Notes under the pieces: generated by a model
What the model was told of the DNA's origin: nothing
The model's input: only the letters and a program-made list of their open reading frames with translations
Databases searched by the model: none
Translations under genes and position numbers: made by a program
Shown: piece by piece, positions 23,075-34,148 of the stretch
Layout of the letters: every line of letters begins with the position of its first letter
How positions within the stretch are numbered: position 1 is the first letter of the stretch
Source: Akebia trifoliata
Lineage: Eukaryota > Streptophyta > Magnoliopsida > Ranunculales > Lardizabalaceae
DNA: 64,000 nt
Direction: 5' to 3'
Assembly: GCA_017979445.1 (NCBI GenBank)
Contig: CM030711.1
Span: 39,672,757 to 39,736,756, forward strand

Positions 23075-24387
23075 CCTTAATTTTCCATCTCCATTAACCT
23101 TCAAACCTCAAGAACAAGATAGGATATTTTCTACAAGAGGTTGAAGATGATGGGTTGAGGACAGTGTTAAATGTGTTAGAATATAATTTACCCTTCAAGA
23201 TTGAAGAGCTTGAAGAATAGAGATTTTTAAGAGAAAAATCAAATGTTGTTCTTGGTTAGAGTTTTAAGACGAGGGTATTTAGGTTATTATCAACTTATAC
23301 GTGTTACACCGAATCATATCCCTGATGAACCTTCTAGAGTTATGACATGGTGAAATTTCTCATCTCCATTGAGTTTTCAAAACTGACACCCCAAAACCTG
23401 ATGCTCCCTAACATGGCAGTACATAGAACCATAGATTTTTTTCCTAGTGTATCTCAAAGAAAAAGATCTATATATGGTCTATACATTGCCACGTCAGGGG
23501 ATCGTACAAAGGGCATCAGGTTTTGGGTCACGACTCTATATATTAAGGGAAAGGGAAAACAAAATGAAATGGTCTTTATTATTGTTTTAGTTCTTTATTA
23601 CTCAATTTCTCTGAGCTTAAACACGAATGAAAAAACAAATAAGAAAACTTAGCATTAGTAGGTACAAACACATTTATAGAATTCAATAGAACCACCGCAC
23701 AACGTGAAAAAAACCTATATTTGATGGCCCAAGGCCGTCGAATTTCATAAAATTTGACGGACCAAGGCGTCAAATTTTAGCAAACTTATAACTTGCAGCT
23801 ACAAGGGACTATATGATGCAAAACAAGTAGGTCAGAAAAAGAGAAAGTTGAATGGATAGGCAAACTATAATTACTGTAGAACATCAATGGAGGGACACAA
23901 ATGTAACTCCAAACCAAATGTGATGACAAGCTTGAAGTCTTACCATTTACGAAAAGAAATGGGGAAGCTGACTAATATTTTAGAGTGGGATTTGAAGTAC
24001 AAATACTAATATTTTAGGAAAATAGATGAAAAACATGAATCATAAATGGATTGTATCTAAAAGACTTCAGGGGTACAAATAATATTTTAGGAAAATTTCA
24101 AGTGACACTCACATGGTAAACAATTGCAATAGAATTAAACCTTAAGAAAAAGGTAATAAATCAAATGGGAAGCAAGTTTAGACAAACCTGAGAAGGTTCA
24201 GTGCTTTCAAGATTGCTATGTGTGCCTTTTGATCATATTTAAGACAATGAAATTCCACATGATTATTGTAAGAAGAGATAACTGTGACTGAAAATGAATT
24301 ACAAAGTATCATTCAACAATTTACTCTTAAAAGCAAAGGAATAAGCCAAATGTGGTAAACATCATAGAGAATGACAGTGTTTGCTAC
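23072..24387. other. Spacer with hairpin element, family H, copy B
   Basis: About 23365-23555 holds AAAACCTGATGC and, inverted, GCATCAGGTTTT around ATAGATTTTTTTCCTAGTGT and ATCTCAAAGAAAAAGATCT, matching the apex of copies at 12995 and 58022. At 23720-23780 a short inverted repeat GTCGAATTTCATAAAATTTGAC is present. A possible small exon (THSNLESTEPSQ) with a GTTTGT donor lies at about 24189-24226, minus strand, but is unsupported. No other gene. Confidence 0.45.
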
Positions 24388-24582
24388 CTGGGGAACAAGT
24401 ACCATAATAATATAATTAGCATCAATATTTTGGTCCTTGTAGTGGGACATAGAAAAATTGAGAGTTTTCTTTGACATTTTCATCCATGGTCTGTCCAAGA
24501 AAGCCAAATTTGGAAAGCTGAGATTACCACAAATAAAACCAAATAGAAAAGAAACGGTGAGAGCGAGAAGGAGACCTCTGAG
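24388..24582 (-). pseudogene. Membrane-segment exon of the TatA chimera
   Basis: After acceptor TTGTCACAG the exon reads LRGLLLALTVSFLFGFICGN, then LSFPNLAFLDRPWMKM, and ends MVLVPQ before donor GTAGCA. The first 20 residues form one strongly hydrophobic helix after an arginine, like the N-terminal signal-anchor of a Golgi type II membrane enzyme. I cannot name the donor. It is 195 nt, phase 0, and follows the TatA exon in frame, so a TatA-to-membrane-anchor fusion is possible if spliced. Confidence 0.5.
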
Positions 24583-25303
24583 CTGTGACAAGCTACGATG
24601 TAAGGTGTCAACATAAACTAAAGCCTAAGACATGCCTCTTTTTTTATTTGTTTATTTTTTTCTTCCTTTTTATACGTTTTTTGCCTTTTTTTTTCGGGGG
24701 TAATTGGTATCATGTTATGGACATCCCTTGAGGATGAGATTCCATATGCCAAGCAACCCCATTTCAACAATGCCAAGGTCCCTTATTTTATACTCAAATG
24801 TAAGCATTCTTCTATAAACATCCTAAATAAAAACACACATCAACAATGCCCAGTGAAAAAAGAAGAAAAGTGCCAAGCAATACTTGCTAGTGTTTATCTA
24901 TAATTTACTTATTTTCCAATTCAAGCGAATCTCATATCCCAATTTACCATTTATGAAAAAAAATCGTATTTTTTGACTTCTACTAAATTAGTCTTTTACA
25001 TTTGAAATTTTGAGTAGTATAATTTCATATTTGTTTAACTTCTAGTAAATTAAGCTTTGTGTCACTGAGAACTATATTTGATGTAAAACTGAATTAGCTT
25101 TGAGATTAAGGGCTTGTTAGTTGAAATTAGACAAATTTCTTTGTATTCTCCTCTAATTCATCAAGAATTTCAAACAAATCTTCGTAACTACTCACCTAAA
25201 GACAGAAAAGCTCCACCTTGAGACTAAAAAACCTAGAATCTCAAAAAACACAGGAAATCACAACTATACAATCAAATCAAACCAAACAACATAAACGACA
25301 AAC

Positions 25304-25501
25304 CTGTTGAAAGCTCTTTACGGTTTTTCCAATACTCCGACCAACCTCGGGCAACTTCTTCGGCCCGAAAACTAGAGCTATAACTATGGCGATGACGACG
25401 AGCTCCGGTACAACGAGACCGAACAAGGATCGACAGTTTAGACCTCTTTGAGTCATGCTTTTGCTCAAGACCAAGCAATTACTCTTGTTGTTCCTCTTCA
25501 A
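25304..25501 (-). pseudogene. TatA/THA4-like exon fragment
   Basis: The minus strand reads SLFGLVVPELVVIAIVIALV, then FGPKKLPEVGRSIGKTVKSF and QQ before a GT donor. This is the transmembrane helix, FGP hinge and amphipathic helix of TatA, the pore subunit of the thylakoid twin-arginine translocase. Plant TatA has LFGLGVPELVVIAGVAALVFGPKKLPE; here glycines in the membrane helix are replaced (GVP to VVP, AGVA to AIVI). The upstream transit-peptide region is out of frame with the first ATG (MAELSN-stop near 25516), and the open frame starts downstream at 25501. The C-terminal exons are missing. It lies head to head with the LINE ORF1 starting at 25606. Confidence 0.85.
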
Positions 25502-25605
25502 TTGCTCAGTTCAGCCATTATTGAAGAACACAGTTGTAGGAAGCGAACGATAGAGAAGGATCGAGAGAGATGTAACATTGAGAGAGAAACATCAGGGGGG
25601 TTAGT

Positions 25606-26830
25606 ATGCAGGGCAACAAGAACCCTAAGGGGCAGAGAACGTCCTGGGCTGATGAAGTTGAAAACATTGAGTTGAGTGGAGGGGATAGCTCTTGCTTGGG
25701 TAGTGATGGGGCTCTGTGGTCCAGTCTCGATGGAGTTAAGACTACCTCCAAAGCTAAGACAGGAGTTCAGTCTCTTCCTGACACAGCTAAGGAGGTTAAC
25801 ACTGTTAGTCAATCTGGAGCCTTTAAGCTAGATGGACCCTCGAAGGCCAGCATTAAGCAGAAGCAGGGGATGGCCAAGGGTAGTGCCAAGAAAGATGCCA
25901 ACAAGGTGTTTGACAATATTCCTCATTCAGACAGTGCTAAAGTAAAACAAGTTAACTTTTCAAGCAGAGAACTGGAGCTGCTAAGCCTTGGGCCAAATTA
26001 TTCAACCACACTGCTTCGGCTAGACGAAGGTATCTCAAAGTGGGACAAGTGGCTTATGGGGGGTACTTTTTTAATGCAAAGCTTCCTTTCATGCTTGTCA
26101 AGAATGCAGTTAGTACTCTCTAGAAAATTAATGGAGCGCTAGATGTTTGCTCAGATGATAATAGGCTCCTTTTCTTCAAGTTTGGAGAGGAGGATGAGCT
26201 CCTTGAGATCCTGGAGAAAGGGCCCTAGTTTGTAGGTGGCAAATTGACGGTGCTGAAGAGGTGGAATCTCATAGTGGAAATGGAAAAGAGAGAAGAAGCT
26301 TCTATCCCCTAGTGGATAAAGCTATACAACCTTCCAAAACACTTCTGGACTCTTAAGAGGATTGGGGTGTGTTGCTAGTGGTGTGGGGAAGCCATTATAT
26401 GTGGACAATGCTACGAACGAGGGCAGCAGGTTATCTTATGCCAGGGTTTGTGTAGAGGTTAAAACTGGTTCGGAATTTCTCAGATTCCTCCGAGTTAAAA
26501 TCAACAAGGATACAGGGCAGAGGTGAGAGTGGATTATGATTGGTATCCCCCCTAGATGTAGCTCTTGCTTGACATTTGGGCACTATGATGCCTAATGCCC
26601 CGTATCTTTGAAGGATACAGGGCAGAGGTGAGAGTGGATTATGATTGGTATCCCCTTAGATGTAGCTCTTGCTTGACATTTGGGCATTATGATGCCATAT
26701 GCCCCGTATCTTTTGAAGGCTAGGCAATCCAAGCTTGACAAGGCATCTTCTAGTGGGACCCATGTAGAAGCTAGTTACTTGGCAGAAGGATTTGGGTGCC
26801 ACTTAGAGGTTTCCACCCATCATAAGCAGA
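25606..26830 (+). pseudogene. LINE ORF1 remnant (DUF4283 and zinc knuckle)
   Basis: ORF1-type nucleic-acid-binding protein of a plant L1-like retrotransposon. The 5' part is open from ATG 25606 (SWADEVENIELSGG). After a frame change near 26040, a DUF4283 domain follows: QVAYGGYFFNAKLPFMLVKN, then INGALDVCSDDNRLLFFKFG and RWNLIVEMEKREEASIP. A CX2CX4HX4C zinc knuckle (CSSCLTFGHYDA-C) appears twice because 26506-26610 is directly repeated at 26611-26712. Tryptophan codons of the family are replaced by TAG (TL-stop-KI, GP-stop-F), as expected from CG/CNG methylation decay. No endonuclease or reverse transcriptase follows. Dead. Confidence 0.85.
26506..26712. repeat. 105-bp tandem duplication in LINE ORF1
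   Basis: Two adjacent near-identical copies start AAGGATACAGGGCAG at 26506 and 26611 and each holds one zinc knuckle. They differ by a few substitutions and small indels. Confidence 0.9.
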
Positions 26831-27324
26831 ATAAAAGCCCAGCCTAAAAAAAGTTTTGATTTTCTTCAAAATCTTATTTCCTTTGATTTTCTTTGTATTT
26901 TCATGTATTTCTATTTGTTTTATTGTTAATTTTAGAGATTCGAAGTTTATCTTAGGAGAAGAATTGAGACAAAGAGAGTAAATTGAGAGTATTAGGTTGG
27001 CAGAAGTTGGATGTTTGTTAGGTGTGAATTTATCAAAGAAGACATATGGGACTCAGGAGTGACTGACTTTCTGATGATGTTGAAAGAAGTGTTTTTAGGT
27101 TTTATAACAAACTCGACAATGTGTTTCAACTTGAAACCTTATTGGCTCAAGTATATAAAGAACAAATCTTTTATTGGTTGTTATATCATGTTTTATCTTA
27201 AAGCGATAGTTTTATTGTATCTCACAATTATAAGTTGTTGCCATTGAAATTTTTATTTGTACCATTGAAGGTTTGATTTTCTTTGAAAACTTGATGCCCT
27301 TGATGTTATATATATTTCTTCTAA

Positions 27325-27510
27325 AAATCTCAGCATCAATTATGTATTAACTTTAGACTACACATCAATGTATATAAATTTCAGCATCAATTATGTATAA
27401 GCTCTAAACTACACATCAATTATGTATAAATTTCAGCATTAATTGCGTACAAATTTCAACATCAATTGTGTCTAAGTGCAAACATCCAAATTTCAACATC
27501 AATAACGTTT
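27325..27510. repeat. Degenerate tandem repeat (TTTCAGCATCAATTATGTA units)
   Basis: Units of about 20 and 40 bp, built from TTTCAGCATCAATTATGTAT and ACTACACATCAAT, recur five or more times with substitutions. Confidence 0.65.
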
Positions 27511-28200
27511 TTCAAATGCACTTCCAGTACAAAAGTACTTCTGGCAGTACTTCATAGAGTTTATTTACAAATATACTTCCAACACAAAAGTACTTCTCCA
27601 ACTCCTTCATAAAATACTTCAACTCCAACTCTTTGGGAGAGTACTTCTAACTCCAGTATCCATATGGGCCCATAGGGGTCTTCCATGTAAATCTCTCTTT
27701 TATAATTACAAAAATACCCAACCCTTGTTTTAAGATTTATCTCCTCCCATCCTTTCTATCTTCTTCTCAAAACAAGATCAAAATCCTGATTTTTTTCCCC
27801 AAATGCATCTCCTGCCTTCTCAAAGAGCAAGTCGGTTGGCATCCATTTTTCTTTATTTCTTCTCAAAGCTCAAATTTGGATGTTGCAAACAGTGTATTTA
27901 CTAACTTGAGTGGTAATTCTTGAAGTCAATAGTGATGTCTGTTTAAAATAGATGACAGATTCATTTATTTCCTCTGTTTTATAATTGTTTTTCCACCGAT
28001 TTTTGTAATTGTAACGATATTTTTGGGTTTAGACCCATAATTTGGTTGGTTTGACACATTGCAAAGCAACCTTGAGGTCGTGTGTTCAAGTCTAGCTTAC
28101 CCATAAAATAAAATAAAAAAGGCATTCGAATGTCGCATTATCTACCAAAGTAGAATTTTCATTTAATTTGCTTACACACTCTGCTAAAGATGGGCATCTG
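27511..28200. other. Intergenic with possible SINE-like tail
   Basis: No gene. Near 28075-28125, GAGGTCGTGTGTTCAAGTCT resembles a pol III B box and is followed by a (TAAAA)-rich tail, as in tRNA-derived SINEs. Support is weak. Confidence 0.3.
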
Positions 28201-28795
28201 TAGACACCTCATTTTTGCATTTTCCCAATTCGACAATCCATCACCTAGTAGCTGTGGGGTGAGTTTAGTTTGAAAATACTTTCATAAGAATAGATGTTGG
28301 GCTCATTCATAGATTTTAGGGAAATTTTGGAATCAATTTAATATGATTTTTTATGAGATCGAATCAAATCAACCCATAAATTCACATGAATGATGATGTT
28401 AATTCCTTTTAAGTAGAATACGCATTATTTTGTCACGTTTGATGTAAATTATTTTTTAAATTATTTCGAGTTTCCTTAAATACAAAATTTGAGGAAATAA
28501 TGAGCTTTAATTCTTTTGGGAAATTAAGCCGTAGGATTCGATTGGCCTACTTTGGATAATTTGATAATGATTGGACCTTAGTCTTGACCATAGTCTTTTT
28601 CATTTGACCTTAAGATTTCTTGGGATCGTTAGAGACCGATTACCTCAATCGAGTGGGTTCAATTCCTAATACCTTCCGAAACCCGTAACTCGGTCCCTTA
28701 CCTGTGTCTCTTATTCGTGGACCAATCCGGATATTTTTTAGAGTTATTTTGATTCTTAGACCTAAACTAGGTGATGACTCCCATTTTTAGGATTT
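28201..28795 (+). mobile_element. Truncated solo LTR, Z family
   Basis: It starts TGTAGACACCTCATTTTTGCA and includes GAGACCGATTACC, CGAAACCCGTAACT and a GGTGATGACTCCC block close to the end, matching in order the reverse complements of 62139-62380 and 63181-63420. It is much shorter than Z (1738 bp), so the middle has been deleted. The hairpin half-copy at 28803 follows. Confidence 0.7.
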
Positions 28796-28869
28796 ATGAT
28801 TCTTATCCACTTTCACGTTAAGAAGTGCAATATGAGATTCCAACCTGAGGTCACTTTAGCATTATCTTT

Positions 28870-29248
28870 AAAATATAGATAACTAGTATTCGAATTTAAT
28901 TCAAAAGGTGACAAATATATTTTGAATCAATATTTGAATTCGATCCCAATTTGATTCTTGTGATAAGTAAATTAGATTATATGAAATTTTATATATGTCT
29001 ATCAAATATTATCGTAGCAGAAATATAAATAAAAATTTATCAAATATCAGAAAATTCTCAAATAATATTCAATTATTTGTACACATTCCAACTCTTAATC
29101 GAAATTTTGACTATTTATTGATACTTGTTGTCTTAAACATATAAAATCACATGATCCTTGCTATCAGACATCATCTATACTTGGTTCCAAATAGTTCGCT
29201 TGGCTTCGTGAATCTTATTTGGCTATTTATCTTCAATAATGTCTTACT
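28870..29248. other. AT-rich spacer
   Basis: Nothing recognised. Confidence 0.4.
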
Positions 29249-29260
29249 TATATATATCTA

Positions 29261-29300
<40 letters not shown>

Positions 29301-29306
<6 letters not shown>

Positions 29307-29677
29307 CGTTCAAGGGCAAACTTTTTAGCAAACTTTTTGGCAAAACATTTTTCAAAACATGGGTTAGAGGTTTTGGAATGGGCTGATTTTTGGTGAGGAT
29401 GATCTCTACACCGTGGAGATCATTCTCACCAAAAATCAGCCCATTCCAAAACCTCTAACCCCATCAAAAACAGTTTACAAAAAATGGACGGTCCACGATG
29501 TTTCAGCTTGTAAACATGGGTTAGAAGTTTTGGAATGGGCTGATTTTTGGTGATGATGATCTCCTCACCATAGAGATCATCCTCACCAAAAATCAGCCCA
29601 TTCCAAAACCTCTAACTCATGTTTTGAAAAATGTTTTGCCAAAAAGTTTGCCAAAAAGTTGGCCATTGAACGCCCCC

Positions 29678-29679
<2 letters not shown>
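29301..29679. mobile_element. Palindromic element in (AT)n, member 1
   Basis: It is set between TA runs 29249-29300 and 29680-29732. The outer inverted repeat (TTCAAGGGCAAACTTTTTAG against CTTTTTGG-CAAC/TTGAACG) encloses two internal hairpins at about 29361-29460 and 29515-29620. Both hairpins use the arm TTTTGGAATGGGCTGATTTT, then TGGTGAGGATGATCTC. The central spacer holds AATGGACGGTCCACGATG. There is no coding sequence. This is the organisation expected of microsatellite-targeting elements such as rice Micron, which insert in (TA)n; actual relationship to Micron is not tested. Confidence 0.75.
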
Positions 29680-29732
<53 letters not shown>

Positions 29733-29734
<2 letters not shown>

Positions 29735-30144
29735 TTCAAGGGCCATATGAGAAAACATATGTAAAAACTTTCGTTTTTAATAAAATTTTAAAATATGGGT
29801 TAGAAATTTTGGATTGAGCTGATTTTTGTGAGGATGATCTCTATGATGGGAAGATCATCCAAAAAAAAAAAAAAAAAAAAAATCAGCCCAATCTGAAACT
29901 TCTAACCCCATTAAAAGTGATTTAGAATGTGGACCGTCGATTTTTTACCAATTTTTATCACTAATTTGTAAATCACTTTTGATGGATTTAGAAGTTTCTG
30001 ATTGAGCTGATTTTTTGTGAGGATGATCTTTTCGTCATAGTGACCATCCTTGCAAAAAATCAGCTCAATCCAAAACCTCTAACTCTTATTTTGAAAAACG
30101 AAAGTTTTTTCATATGTTTTCTCATATGGCCCTTGAACCGCCCC
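29733..30144. mobile_element. Palindromic element in (AT)n, member 2
   Basis: It shares the left TA run (29680-29732) with member 1 and is followed by (AT)n at 30145-30169. Outer arms are GGTTCAAGGGCCATATGAGA and its complement ending GGCCCTTGAACC. Two inner hairpins use GATTGAGCTGATTTTTGTGA and GGATGATCTC, the same module as members 1 and 3, while the outer arms are unrelated. An A-run at 29864-29881 sits inside one hairpin loop. The central spacer carries GTGGACCGTCGA. Confidence 0.75.
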
Positions 30145-30170
30145 ATATATATATATATATATATATATAA

Positions 30171-30952
30171 AGAAAAAATTACTTAAAAAAATCCTGGCGG
30201 AGGGATTTTTTTTCTAAATAGTCCCTAAGTTTTGGGCGGTCTCTACATAGTCTATTAAATAAACTTTTCTTTTCTTAATAGTCTATGGAGCTCATCTCCC
30301 CCATTTCTCACAACTGAATTCCTTAACCATTTGAACTCATTGTTCTCATAAAAAAATTTGGATTATTAGCATCTCAATTGAGTTTTGAAGACTCTATTCC
30401 ATGAGAAAGGATTTAAGAAGGAAGAAGCAACCATTTTCAACGTGTTTTTTTTTTTTTTTTTTCCACTTTTTTTTCTTAGTTTTTAGATGAAAATCGAGCA
30501 AAAAAGGTTCTTTTAATTTAAAATCATCTAAACAAGTCATTTTGTCAAGTTTTTAATTGATCTTTCCATGTATTTTAGTTTAAAAAACTTGACAATGTAA
30601 AATGGGTGGGTTTTACCAGTGTCGAGTATGACAATAAATATAATGGGGATATCGAAAATAAAAAGTGGTGAGTTCGACAATAAATAAAAAATGGTGAGTT
30701 TGCCAATGATGAGGGAACATTAAGAAACAAAAAAGTTTACCAAATGTTCTACTAAGCTCACGTACTCCAGGACTAGTTCTTGGACAAGATCATGGTCTAT
30801 GGACTGGGCAAAGCCCAGATACGGACCCCGGTCCGTTGTCTACAGGGATAGCCTATTATTAAAAAATAAAATGTCGTACTAAGTTACAACCAAAAACTTA
30901 GCGACTGTTTAAAAATAAATCCCTCTGTCAAGGTCCTTTAAGTAATTTTTCC
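30171..30952. mobile_element. Long-TIR element P, copy 2
   Basis: Left end AAAAATTACTTAAAAAAATCC with GGAGGGATTTTTTTTCTAAA; reverse complement of the right end GGAAAAATTACTTAAAGGACC with AGAGGGATTTATTTTTAAAC. The TIRs are about 60 bp. The interior matches copy 1 (for example AGAAAGGATTTAAGAAGGAAG and GAGTTCGACAATAAAT units). A SINE-like insert lies at 30759-30876. Non-coding; the long TIRs suggest a Mutator-like non-autonomous element, but no clean target duplication is visible because the left side abuts (AT)n. Confidence 0.7.
30759..30876 (+). mobile_element. SINE-like insertion, second copy
   Basis: It carries ATGGTCTATGGACTGGGCAA and GTCTACAGGGATAGCC, then an A-rich tail, matching the minus strand of 13441-13567. 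The flanks TACTAAGCT (30750-30758) and TACTAAGTT (30877-30885) agree at 8 of 9, a good target duplication. The empty site is present in element P copy 1 near 12170. Confidence 0.65.
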
Positions 30953-32485
30953 TAAAAAAAATGATACGAGGTCTTGGGTTCAAGTCCAGAGTATGAACCA
31001 ATAAAAAAGTGTTCAACTCTACTCTACGATGATAAAAAAGCCATTTTGCAAAAATCTATTCCCAAAATATTGAGGAAAATTATTAAAATCCCTCTTAGTC
31101 TTAGACCTTTTCTTAGATGGGATCCAAATATGTTTTTCTTAGTTAAGTAGGCTGACAAATTTTCTAACGCTCCTATACCTTTTAGAAATGTTGATGTCAG
31201 CAAGATTTTGGAAACTTGTTTGGGAAATTCTCTAAACTAGAAAATATTATGGAGAATTCTTCAAGTAAATATTGCTTGTTAAATGCAATTTGTAGATGGG
31301 AAGTAATATAATTCTTTGCTTCACTATAATGTAGAATCTGAAAAAAATAGAAAAAATTTGATCTTCATAGGGAAAAAAATAAAAATAAAAATAAAAAATC
31401 TTTTGACCACTTCTCTACCAGAGGTTTCTTAGAGATCAGTACATGTTTCTTAGCAATCCTTAAGAAGATCCAAATAGAGCTTGAAAAACAAAAGCATGAA
31501 TCTGCTTTGTTGTCTTGTCCACCGTTGATTTTGCTTAAAGGATTGAATAAAAAAAAAAAAAAATAATGGATTCAAAGAAAATTGAAAGTAAATAATATAA
31601 TCTATTAAAAGAAGAAAAAAAGAAAATCAAAAGTAAATTATGTATCAAAATTTGGTATGCAATTTCCCTATACGTAACGTAACATAATGTAAGGGTGCAT
31701 ACACATTTACAAGTTATTCAATGAAAGGTAGGTTTAAAGAGAAGATTAGATTGTTTAATTAGGAATTATATACTTCTAAAGGTTGCCATTCCATCAATCA
31801 TTTTTTTTAGTTAACTAATAACTTTAACGAATCTGAATGAGTGAGATAGTTCATATGCCTAACAAATGTGGAAAATGAGGAGAATAAAGTAATAAAATAA
31901 CTATTAATATAAAGCTTTCTCACATAATAACTTGATCTAACCAACCACTCTCAATAGTATTTTATTTCTCTTAAACAAAACACTTCAATCATTCTCCTTA
32001 TGTGACTTCATCATCCCCAATAAAACCAATTCCAAAAATTAGTAAACTCTAAATCAATATTAAACATAATTTCTAATATAATTAAAGCTACTAATAAATT
32101 AATATTAGTACTAAAAAAATTCTTATCATCTTCATCAAACTCTTGTTCCATAATCTGGGGTTGGCTTAGAATTTCATTCATCTATTCAATTTATCTGAAG
32201 TAATTTCTTTTGTTTAATTAAATTGTATGCATTGAAGTTTAAAATTTCATCTCACAACAATATTTCGATTAAGAGAAAATTCGAGACTGTCTTGGTCAAA
32301 TTATTTCGAGACAAATTGAAATATTGAATGTTGTTTTGGTGTTAATGCTTTGTTTTGATTTCTACCAAAACATTTTGAGACAATGCGGAACTTTAAACTA
32401 TGATAGTCATATCTATTCTTATTATTTCAATTCAAAACATATTTTATATACCGATCATTCTTTGAAATCTTATGTTCCTTTAATT
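30953..32485. other. Intergenic AT-rich stretch
   Basis: No gene recognised. Near 30970, GAGGTCTTGGGTTCAAGTCC looks like a pol III B box without a visible A box. Sequence 31080-31520 has a coding-like composition but no open frame or motif I can name. Confidence 0.35.
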
Positions 32486-32491
32486 GCAAGA

Positions 32492-32775
32492 CGGGACTAG
32501 TAAAGATAAGTGGGGGCGATTGCCCCCATAGAATTTTGAGACACCTTGTATTTGTAACTAATTACATGTCCCATTTGCCCCCACCTCCTCACCTCCCTCC
32601 AACTTTCGCCCTCCTATCACTTTTTCTTTTTAAAGATGATATTGCCTCTTGACTGGGTCCTTTCTCATAGACTAATTGGAAATGACTTAAATATCCTTTT
32701 CTTCAACTTCCAAATAAAAAAATCTCTAAATTTCTCCTCAAAATCATTCATTTTCTCGCTCTTCACATGTACTGT
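32492..32775 (-). mobile_element. hAT-like non-autonomous element, truncated copy
   Basis: It matches the reverse complement of 60669-61040 over most of its length, including GGGGGCGATTGCCCCCA, TTTTGAGACACC, ATTGCCTCTTGAC and AATATCCTTTTCTTCAACTT. The GGGGCGGAGCC-type terminus present in the full copy is lost at one end and degraded at the other. Confidence 0.65.
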
Positions 32776-34148
32776 TTAATTGAATGATATTTTGCTTTCG
32801 TTGCACATGCCCTAAGCACAACCAACTTTGGGTCCTAATCCCCAGGGTATGGAGGTTTGACACTCATTCCAATTGAGGTCATTTTCCATGTTTGTGTTCA
32901 AGGCAAGGTGACATTGCTAACAAAGAAAACTACCATTTTAAGGAAGGATATTAATGAATTGTGTAAAGATGAAGAAATTTAGACTAAGAAAGCAACTGTT
33001 ACTAAAGGAATTACCCATTATCTATTAATTTATAGACTCTAAAAGGGTCCTTAACCCTAAATGTGCCTTTCTAATCTGTCCAGGTTTCACTTTCACTTCT
33101 CCTCTCACCATTTTGAATAGTTGGGCTCAACTTCAAGGTATCTCTTGGGCCAATTTTATACCCATTTAATTAATAACTATGTCCCTACATGTGTCCCATG
33201 TATTTATTATGTTGGTAGACCTTTAAGGTCTAAAGAGAAAATCATTTCTAATTCTAGAAAAAAGCATTGGAACAAGCATTTCACAGGGAAATAATTTTCT
33301 TGGCTGTTCTCGTGATCGTGCAAACCACAATAAAGGACATTTTCTTATGTGCAATCAATCATCTAAGGTATTTTCTTGAAAAAGTCATTTCAAATTATAA
33401 TTTCTTCAATAAACTGTTCATCTCAAGAAAATGATTTTTCTAAGTATCATACACACCTACCATTGAAGCAATAGTCAACTATAACCGAAAAAGTAAAGTT
33501 CTTGTCTTAATCTTAGCTCTCAACCACACAACCCTAATTAACCACATAAACAAGCTGGTCTTCTACAAAAATGGCCCGAGCATTTTGCAAAAATTACTAA
33601 ATCAGCCCTTTCTTTTTAGTACTTAGAAAAATGGACATATACCCTTTTTTTTATAATTATTTATTTTTACCAAAGCAGTTGTACACCAGTAATCATTTTT
33701 CAGAAAATAATAATAATTAGAAAATCAGATATATCACTGTTTTAATAAATAAATATTAAAAAGAAATGGCTAATTCGGTAATTTCGACAAAATGCATAAA
33801 ATTCTTTAAAAGATGAAAAGTGCAATGGTTTATGACCAATTGAAAAAGCAAATTAATAAAAAAAAAAAAAAAAAAAATTACAAACTGGTTGTATGAAGAT
33901 GTACAAATCATCTGTCTACACTTTTTCTTTTCTTTCAAACACAATGAGCTCACCCTCTAGTAAAAGCCACCAACACAAACCAAAATATACACACTTCTTC
34001 TCACCTACTTATATGCACTTTTTCTCCCATACCTTTGTTCTCATTAAACCTTGCTTGTTAAGGGATTAATTAAACTAAAGGTGGGATCCCACACCAATCA
34101 AATTTACACAATACCTTATCATCCACTTCTTTAATCTTTCTTCTTCTT
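32776..34148. other. Intergenic, includes the 3' flank of the DUF716 gene
   Basis: No further gene recognised. A poly-A run lies at 33858-33877. The last 100-150 bases before 34149 are the likely 3' untranslated region of the minus-strand gene. Confidence 0.4.

Noticed and set aside
17166..25501. Plastid DNA transfer as the source of the SufB, TatA and rps19-like pieces
   Set aside because: All three are nuclear-encoded proteins here. The RPS19 match is to the eukaryotic cytosolic protein, and intron borders accompany the pieces.
25498..25812. Minus-strand open frame MTNSVNLLSCVRKRLNSCLS
   Set aside because: Antisense shadow of the LINE ORF1 at 25606, with no domain of its own.
28030..28125. 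tRNA gene
   Set aside because: A B-box-like GTGTTCAAGTC is present, but there is no cloverleaf, no CCA-ready acceptor stem and an A-rich tail follows. At most SINE-like.
29249..30169. CRISPR-like array from repeated palindromes
   Set aside because: The repeats are inverted arms of hairpins within TIR elements in a plant nuclear genome, with no spacer regularity or cas genes.
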